Source: Bacteroidota bacterium (GTDB lineage: Bacteria; Bacteroidota; Bacteroidia; Bacteroidales; VadinHA17). From it: a DNA stretch of 10,864 bases. Shown here piece by piece: positions 7,286 through 10,864 of this stretch; position 1 is the first letter of the stretch, and each line of letters opens with the position of its first letter. Below the pieces are notes generated by a model. The model made no database searches and was not told where the DNA came from. It saw nothing but the letters and a program-made list of their open reading frames with translations. A program made the position numbers and the translations under genes. Where the stretch lies: the NCBI GenBank assembly GCA_021816545.1, contig JAKAXP010000067.1, positions 1 to 10,864 of the forward strand. Reading direction: 5' to 3'.

Positions 7286-7356
7286 AGTTGACAATTTGAG
7301 TCTCCGACACGGGAAGAGGCTCTGTCCAGCATTCACCTGCTGGCGGAAGGGTACAG
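7286..7356. repeat. Dispersed ~71-bp intergenic repeat, copy B
   Basis: Direct-repeat partner of 5967-6037: same length, ungapped, about 65% identical by hand count, many differences being transitions. It begins 6 bp after the ATPase stop and fills much of the 172-bp gap between the convergent ATPase and membrane-protein genes. Apart from this repeat and the heptamer remnants after it I see nothing recognisable in 7280-7451. Confidence 0.55.
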
Positions 7357-7378
7357 TTGTCAACAGTCGGCAGTGGAT
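7355..7378. repeat. Heptamer repeat remnant
   Basis: AGTTGTC (7355-7361), AGTCGGC (7365-7371) and AGTGGAT (7372-7378) repeat the unit of the 5932-5980 array, sharing the exact 10-mer AGTCGGCAGT (7365-7374 and 5940-5949). Confidence 0.5.
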
Positions 7379-7451
7379 CAATTATCTGCACCGTTTTCTA
7401 TTGCTTGTTGCCTCTGACCCTATCAGTATTGCCTTTTCAGAATAGAGATTC

Positions 7452-7916
7452 TTACATAAGTATAAGAACAATCAGCCCTGCAAGGAATATGACTGTTGAA
7501 ACTATATAAAAGCTCTTATTTGAGACATGTCCATATTGTCTTGATATAGTGTAAATCAGTTGAACAACAAGAAAGAACAAGACCACAACCAGTATATTTA
7601 TTGTGAAGTCACTGTTGAGGTGCTGAATAAGGCTGAATGCTATCAGGCATGCATATAGCGCGGTAAGAAACAGTCTCGAAATAGTGTTTGTTTCCGATAT
7701 CGTGACTTCATTTTGTTTTTTGTCTTTGGAGTATAGAAAAATCAGGAGTCCGCATGCGAACAACCATGACGACAATTTGGCCGAAGTCAGGTTCCCGGAA
7801 ATAATCGGATTAAATTCAGAAATGCTGAAAAAAATATAACCGGCCAGACTTAGCCCGCTCAATACTACACCCCCAATCCTGAAGTTGTAGCTGTTCATAC
7901 CCAAATCAGCTTTCAT
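7452..7916 (-). CDS. Small multi-pass inner-membrane protein, unknown function
   Basis: A 154-residue hydrophobic protein I do not recognise. Five likely membrane helices are visible, at about 14-32, 47-63, 80-98, 105-124 and 135-153. They are separated by short loops, the longest (about 64-79, SKDKKQNEVTISETNT) being charged and polar. No catalytic motif is evident. It starts 21 bp after the stop of the upstream lipoprotein gene, so the two are almost certainly one operon. An alternative start is Met7 (MNSYNF); the first ATG is kept because it leaves the shorter gap. Base composition is AT-rich, like its partner and unlike metH/metF. A partner, anchor or protective role towards the lipoprotein is possible but only inferred from adjacency. 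Confidence 0.75.
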   Translation of the reverse strand: MKADLGMNSYNFRIGGVVLSGLSLAGYIFFSISEFNPIISGNLTSAKLSSWLFACGLLIFLYSKDKKQNEVTISETNTISRLFLTALYACLIAFSLIQHLNSDFTINILVVVLFFLVVQLIYTISRQYGHVSNKSFYIVSTVIFLAGLIVLILM

Positions 7917-7937
7917 AATATTTATCTTTTTTCGTTA

Positions 7938-8636
7938 TTATTCATCATCAGGTATTCTCTCATTGGCAGCAACAGAAAGCAGGGCACCTTCAATTATTGA
8001 ACCTACCGGACCAAAAATGAGTCCGTGCAGAGCTCCTCCGGCATCATAAAGAATGACTAACGAGCTTTTTTTCAGTTTAGTGCCATCAGGATTTGTTGTC
8101 ATCCAATAATTATATGAATTTAGTAAAACATCTGAAAAAACATATGCCAGATCCTTATCCACGTAAGTCCATCTTCTCACCTGCAGATTCTGCTTTATAA
8201 AATCCCTTACAGCCTCAGGAGTGGCCCATTCTCCCAGCTTAAAAGCTTGTTCAATAACAGCCATAATCTCTTCTGATGGTTTGAAATGCATTTCCACCTC
8301 TTCCAGATATATATCTAGGTCATAGTCTTCTGTAACCGACTTTGTGCTAAAAAGCGTGTTATATCCGGGGGTTTCTGTTATTTCTTTGATGCAGTTGTCC
8401 ACGATCTTCTCATCATATTTTTTTTCTTCGACAAGAAAATCCCGGATAACTGAAATTGCTTCAACCGGATGATAGTTATAAGAAGACTTACTGGCATAAT
8501 AGGCAAGGACCTCGTTATGCATTTTACCTATCTCATATGATTCCAGCGCAGAGTTGTTCCAATCATCCTCCCTGGAATGGTTCTCACAGGCTGCCATAAT
8601 TAATAATGGCAACAGAATAAACGACATCTTTTTCAT
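7938..8636 (-). CDS. Lipoprotein with glycine-zipper C-terminus, unknown function
   Basis: A 232-residue protein not assigned to a family. The N-terminus MKKMSFILLPLLIMAAC is a lipoprotein signal peptide with Cys17 as the lipidated residue (lipobox MAAC, Met at -3 being less usual). The acidic run REDD at 22-25 shortly after the Cys loosely resembles acidic surface-export signals of Bacteroidota lipoproteins. Residues 30-195 are polar and probably helical. Residues 198-224 form a hydrophobic, glycine-rich segment with GxxxG spacing (G201, G205, G209, then G212 and G217; GALHGLIFGPVGSIIEG), of a kind found in membrane-inserting helices and some bacteriocin-like peptides. It is first in a two-gene unit with the five-helix protein 21 bp downstream and has a good Bacteroidota promoter upstream. 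A membrane-active role is conjecture. Confidence 0.75.
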   Translation of the reverse strand: MKKMSFILLPLLIMAACENHSREDDWNNSALESYEIGKMHNEVLAYYASKSSYNYHPVEAISVIRDFLVEEKKYDEKIVDNCIKEITETPGYNTLFSTKSVTEDYDLDIYLEEVEMHFKPSEEIMAVIEQAFKLGEWATPEAVRDFIKQNLQVRRWTYVDKDLAYVFSDVLLNSYNYWMTTNPDGTKLKKSSLVILYDAGGALHGLIFGPVGSIIEGALLSVAANERIPDDE

Positions 8637-8705
8637 CTCATTGACGTTTAATTGTTAATAAACTAAATATGAAACCATAGATGTCTGCAGCGAAACAGAC
8701 AATAC

Positions 8706-8736
8706 CAAATTTAGACTTTTGTGTTCAATACACAAA
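8706..8736 (-). promoter_or_regulatory. Bacteroidota-type promoter of the lipoprotein operon
   Basis: On the minus strand TTTG (8736-8733), a 19-nt spacer and a perfect TAAATTTG (8713-8706) match the TTTG / TAnnTTTG consensus with ideal spacing. Transcription should start near 8699, giving a leader of about 60 nt before the ATG at 8636. Confidence 0.65.
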
Positions 8737-8762
8737 ATTCTTTTTGGTTTTTGAGGAAAATG

Positions 8763-8796
8763 AAAAAATGACAATCACAGGTCAAGCCTGCAGTCA
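8763..8796 (-). terminator. Probable intrinsic terminator after the ABC ATPase gene
   Basis: Downstream of the ABC gene on the minus strand, GACTGCAGG (8795-8787) can pair with CCTGT...GTC (8781-8770) around a 5-nt loop, with a small internal bulge. A T-run (8768-8763) follows one base after the stem. The stem is moderate, but the hairpin plus T-run and its position about 35 bp after the stop fit a terminator. Confidence 0.5.
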
Positions 8797-8829
8797 GCTC
8801 TGGTCAAAAAATCGAAATCAGGGGGGCTT

Positions 8830-9540
8830 CTATCTCCCGGTCAGCTGCCTGAATGTGTCCTCGAGGCGGGCGCCAGCGAGAGAGGAGATCCGGTCAATGG
8901 GACCGTCGGCAACGATGCGGCCGTGGTCAATTATAATAACACGGCTGCAGATGGCTTCAACCTCCTGCATTATGTGGGTTGACAGCATTACTGTCTTTTC
9001 CTTTCCTGCTTCGGAGATGAGGTTGCGGATCTCAACAATCTGGTTGGGATCGAGACCAGTGGTGGCCTCATCAAGTATCAGCACCTTCGGATCATGGATC
9101 AGCGCCTGTGCGAGCCCGACACGCTGCCGGTAGCCCTTTGAGAGAGCCCCTATCTTCTTCCCCTGCTCGGGGGCAAGACCGGTACGTTCGATGACAGAAT
9201 TGACCGCCTCCCTGCTTCCCTTTCCAAGTCCATATATGTCAGCAACATAACCCAGGTATTCCCTCACGTACATGTCAAGGTAGAGTGGGTTGTTTTCAGG
9301 CAGGTAACCTATGAATCGCCTCATCTCCCTGGCAGCCGGGCCGGCAGGCAAGCCGCAAACCGTCACCTGTCCCGCATCAGCGGGAAAAAAGCCGGTGATG
9401 ATCTTCATCATTGTTGACTTTCCGGCGCCGTTGGGGCCGATGAATCCCACTATCTCTCCTGCCGGGATTGTAAAGGAGATATCATCCAGCGCCTTCTGGG
9501 CTCCGTAGTGTTTTGATACGTTACTGACAACAATAGACAT
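8830..9540 (-). CDS. GldA-like ABC transporter ATP-binding protein
   Basis: ATPase subunit of an ABC-2/DrrA-type transporter, cytosolic face of the inner membrane. Motifs in order: Walker A GPNGAGKST (35-43), Q-loop region GYLPENNPLYLDMYVREYL (78-96), signature LSKGYRQRVGLAQAL (133-147), Walker B VLILDEA (153-159), TTGLDPNQIVEIRNLI, and the H-loop His189 in STHIMQEVEA. The YLPE.NPLY and LDPNQ..EIRNLI blocks are those of GldA, the gliding-motility ABC ATPase. However, at 236 residues it lacks the C-terminal extension of Flavobacterium GldA (about 300 residues) and ends LEDTFRQLTGR, like ordinary DrrA/NatA ATPases. Ala159 replaces the usual Pro after the Walker B DE. No permease gene lies on either side, so substrate and partner are unknown. 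It follows the universal stress gene by 66 bp and is probably co-transcribed. Confidence 0.9.
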   Translation of the reverse strand: MSIVVSNVSKHYGAQKALDDISFTIPAGEIVGFIGPNGAGKSTMMKIITGFFPADAGQVTVCGLPAGPAAREMRRFIGYLPENNPLYLDMYVREYLGYVADIYGLGKGSREAVNSVIERTGLAPEQGKKIGALSKGYRQRVGLAQALIHDPKVLILDEATTGLDPNQIVEIRNLISEAGKEKTVMLSTHIMQEVEAICSRVIIIDHGRIVADGPIDRISSLAGARLEDTFRQLTGR

Positions 9541-9606
9541 TGCCGATCTGGGATTTGCTAATTGCGATATGCGGTTTTCGATGTTAGGCGGGCAAATTCC
9601 GCGCTG

Positions 9607-10449
9607 CTAACCGTACATGAACTGCCCCACGTTGGCATATGCAGAGGTGGGATTCACGCAGCACACAGGTATCTTCGAACTGTTGGCTATTATATACTGC
9701 TCCTTCGCACCGAATACGAAGTCGGCAAATGTGATGTCCTTGGTTGTCATTATGAGAATAAGGTCAGCCTTCATTTCCTGTGCAATCTCCAGGGTCCGCT
9801 CGCCAACCTTATCAGCGGGGATTTCATGGATTTCATACTCAATATTGTTCTGCAGAAGCATCCTCACCGTATAATTGAGGTTCAGGTTGGTCTTCTTTGC
9901 AAGCGAGTCGTCCTTCCTCTGTGCCTTCAGTATATGCACCTTTGAGTCAAAGTACTTGCCCATGAATATTGCCATGGAGAGCTTCTCCTTCTCCTCTGAG
10001 CGGAAGTCAACCGGGAACACTATATTGTGATATCTTTCATTGTCCTCAGGCGGGGCCTGAACCACTATGTAAGGCACCTTTGATTTTGCAATAACCTTCA
10101 GTGCCCAGCTGCCGGTAAGTTTCTGCATGCCGCTCATGCCATGCGTTCCCATTACCACCAGTGATGCCTTGCGGTCATTTACGAATTCAGGAATCTGTTT
10201 GAAAATAGTACCTCGGGCAACATGAGTCTTAACCTTTACCCCAAATCTGCGCTCAACCTCAGCACCCCTGTTTTCCATGGCAGCCTGCTTGGCCTTAATC
10301 CCTCCCTCGGTGGTGATCTTCTCCACAATATGCAGCAGGCAGACCTCATTTCGTGTCATGAGTGATATCTTGATGGCATGCTGCAATGCATACTCCGTTA
10401 CAGGGGTAAAATCCCATGGAACCACAATCATCTTGCTGTCAACTTCCAT
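9607..10449 (-). CDS. Universal stress protein, tandem UspA domains
   Basis: A 280-residue cytosolic protein with two UspA-like domains (about 7-133 and 140-266). Domain 1 starts with MIVVPWDFTPVTEYAL and keeps the nucleotide-binding loop GTHGMSGMQKLTGS (101-114), so it probably binds ATP or a related nucleotide. Domain 2 opens with NIVFPVDFRSEE, but the loop is replaced by MTTKDITFADFVFGAKEQ (235-251), so it probably does not bind nucleotide in the same way. This asymmetric pair is common in Bacteroidota. Met1 at 10449 is preferred, since relatives have a few residues before the first strand; Met7 is the alternative. The upstream minus strand has only a near-match -7 element (TAATTTTA, 10479-10472) and no Shine-Dalgarno. 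The exact stress role is unknown. It heads a likely two-gene unit with the ABC ATPase. Confidence 0.93.
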   Translation of the reverse strand: MEVDSKMIVVPWDFTPVTEYALQHAIKISLMTRNEVCLLHIVEKITTEGGIKAKQAAMENRGAEVERRFGVKVKTHVARGTIFKQIPEFVNDRKASLVVMGTHGMSGMQKLTGSWALKVIAKSKVPYIVVQAPPEDNERYHNIVFPVDFRSEEKEKLSMAIFMGKYFDSKVHILKAQRKDDSLAKKTNLNLNYTVRMLLQNNIEYEIHEIPADKVGERTLEIAQEMKADLILIMTTKDITFADFVFGAKEQYIIANSSKIPVCCVNPTSAYANVGQFMYG

Positions 10450-10554
10450 AATGTTTTCGTTTTCAATTAGAATAGTAAAATTACCCTATTTACAGGATAA
10501 ATTCAATAGCCAATATCATAAGGAAGTAACGCCTGCACTACGTGAAAAATTGCG

Positions 10555-10566
10555 TTTGTGCACAAA
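10555..10566. promoter_or_regulatory. 12-bp perfect palindrome upstream of asnS
   Basis: TTTGTGCACAAA is a perfect dyad about 49 bp before the asnS -7 element and about 105 bp before the usp start, in the divergent intergenic region. Size and symmetry suit a dimeric regulator, but no known operator is recognised and a chance palindrome in AT-rich DNA is possible. Confidence 0.3.
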
Positions 10567-10614
10567 AACAATGCCATTTGTTGAAAGATCATTACGGCAA
10601 CAGGAACAAAATGC

Positions 10615-10622
10615 TATTTTTG
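10615..10622 (+). promoter_or_regulatory. -7 promoter element of asnS
   Basis: A perfect TAnnTTTG (TATTTTTG) ends 23 bp before the asnS ATG. The nearest TTTG upstream (10577-10580) is 34 nt away, too far for a -33 element, so the call rests on the -7 box and position. Confidence 0.45.
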
Positions 10623-10645
10623 TCAGCATAATGCATTAATCATTT

Positions 10646-10864
10646 ATGAAGAGGAAAAGAGTAAAGGAACTGCTTGCCAGCCCGGTTACAGGTGAAAAGG
10701 TACTTGTCAAGGGGTGGGTCAGGACAAAGAGGGAGATCAAGAACGTGGCATTTGTGGCGCTGAATGACGGTTCGACAATCAACAACATTCAGATAGTAAT
10801 TGATATAAATTCATTTTCTGCCGAGCTCCTCAGGGATATCACCACAGGCGCCAGCCTGGCTGTA
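10646..10864 (+). CDS. asnS: Asparaginyl-tRNA synthetase (3'-truncated by window)
   Basis: Class IIb aminoacyl-tRNA synthetase that charges tRNA-Asn with asparagine in the cytosol. Only the first 73 codons are present and the frame is open to the right edge. The visible part is the N-terminal OB-fold that reads the anticodon: MKRKRVKELL, then VLVKGWVRTKREIKNVAFVALNDGS (about 19-43) and TINNIQIVID (44-53). GWVRTKR..K...F..LNDGS..N.IQ is the characteristic AsnS block; the close AspS family has a different pattern here. The ATG at 10646 gives the usual start, with no Shine-Dalgarno, and a -7 promoter element lies just upstream. It is divergent from the universal stress gene across a 196-bp gap. 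The catalytic motifs lie beyond the window. Confidence 0.92.
   Translation, partial: MKRKRVKELLASPVTGEKVLVKGWVRTKREIKNVAFVALNDGSTINNIQIVIDINSFSAELLRDITTGASLAV

Noticed and set aside
5932..7378. CRISPR array or insertion sequence suggested by the repeats
   Set aside because: The repeats are degenerate 7-mers and two diverged 71-bp direct copies with no regular spacers. There is no transposase and no terminal inverted repeats around the ATPase gene.
8681..9133. 150-codon plus-strand frame
   Set aside because: Starts in the intergenic promoter region and runs antisense to the ABC ATPase signature and Walker B region.
8830..9540. ABC ATPase as a truncated pseudogene of gldA
   Set aside because: All ATPase motifs are present and the C-terminus LEDTFRQLTGR is a natural end for DrrA/NatA-type ATPases, so it looks like an intact short form.
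9562..9945. 127-codon plus-strand frame
   Set aside because: Antisense to the second domain of the universal stress protein; no domain visible.
10277..10639. 120-codon plus-strand frame
   Set aside because: Antisense to the start of the universal stress gene and continuing into its promoter region; not protein-like.

Overview
The window looks like chromosomal DNA of a Bacteroidota member, most likely a fairly GC-rich environmental Bacteroidales/Marinilabiliales relative. The clues are: start codons without Shine-Dalgarno sequences; four perfect copies of the Bacteroidota -7 promoter element TAnnTTTG in intergenic DNA; degenerate AGT-led heptamer repeats between genes; and Bacteroidota-type proteins (GldA-like ABC ATPase, tandem universal stress protein, COG1672-like ATPase, Bacteroidota-style MetF and AsnS). 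This assignment comes from motif recognition, not from a search.

Layout. (1) 2-4423, plus strand: metH (5' end cut off by the window) and metF, 6 bp apart and surely one operon. (2) 4424-4509: a convergent gap with a GC-rich hairpin. (3) 4510-5769, minus strand: metK. (4) 5770-6148: a 379-bp gap holding a SAM-II-like riboswitch candidate in the metK leader, the metK promoter, a heptamer-repeat array, one copy of a ~71-bp dispersed repeat, and the promoter of the next gene. (5) 6149-7279, plus strand: a COG1672-like AAA ATPase, followed by a second copy of the ~71-bp repeat. (6) 7452-8636, minus strand: a two-gene unit with its own promoter, coding for a lipoprotein with a glycine-zipper C-terminus and then a five-helix membrane protein. 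Segments 5 and 6 are visibly more AT-rich than the methionine genes and look accessory. (7) 8830-10449, minus strand: a universal stress protein gene followed by a GldA-like ABC ATPase gene, with a possible terminator after the ATPase. (8) 10646 to the right edge, plus strand: the start of asnS.

How the genes fit together. MetF makes 5-methyl-tetrahydrofolate, MetH uses it to methylate homocysteine, and MetK turns the resulting methionine into S-adenosylmethionine. The left half is therefore most of the activated-methyl cycle in two convergent units. A SAM-sensing leader on metK would give it product feedback. The right half has no obvious pathway link to the left.

Most interesting points: the SAM-II-like metK leader; the two diverged 71-bp direct repeats flanking the ATPase gene; the uncharacterised lipoprotein/membrane-protein pair; and a seven-residue repeat expansion inside the MetH reactivation domain. 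None of these is proven to be a new system from sequence alone.
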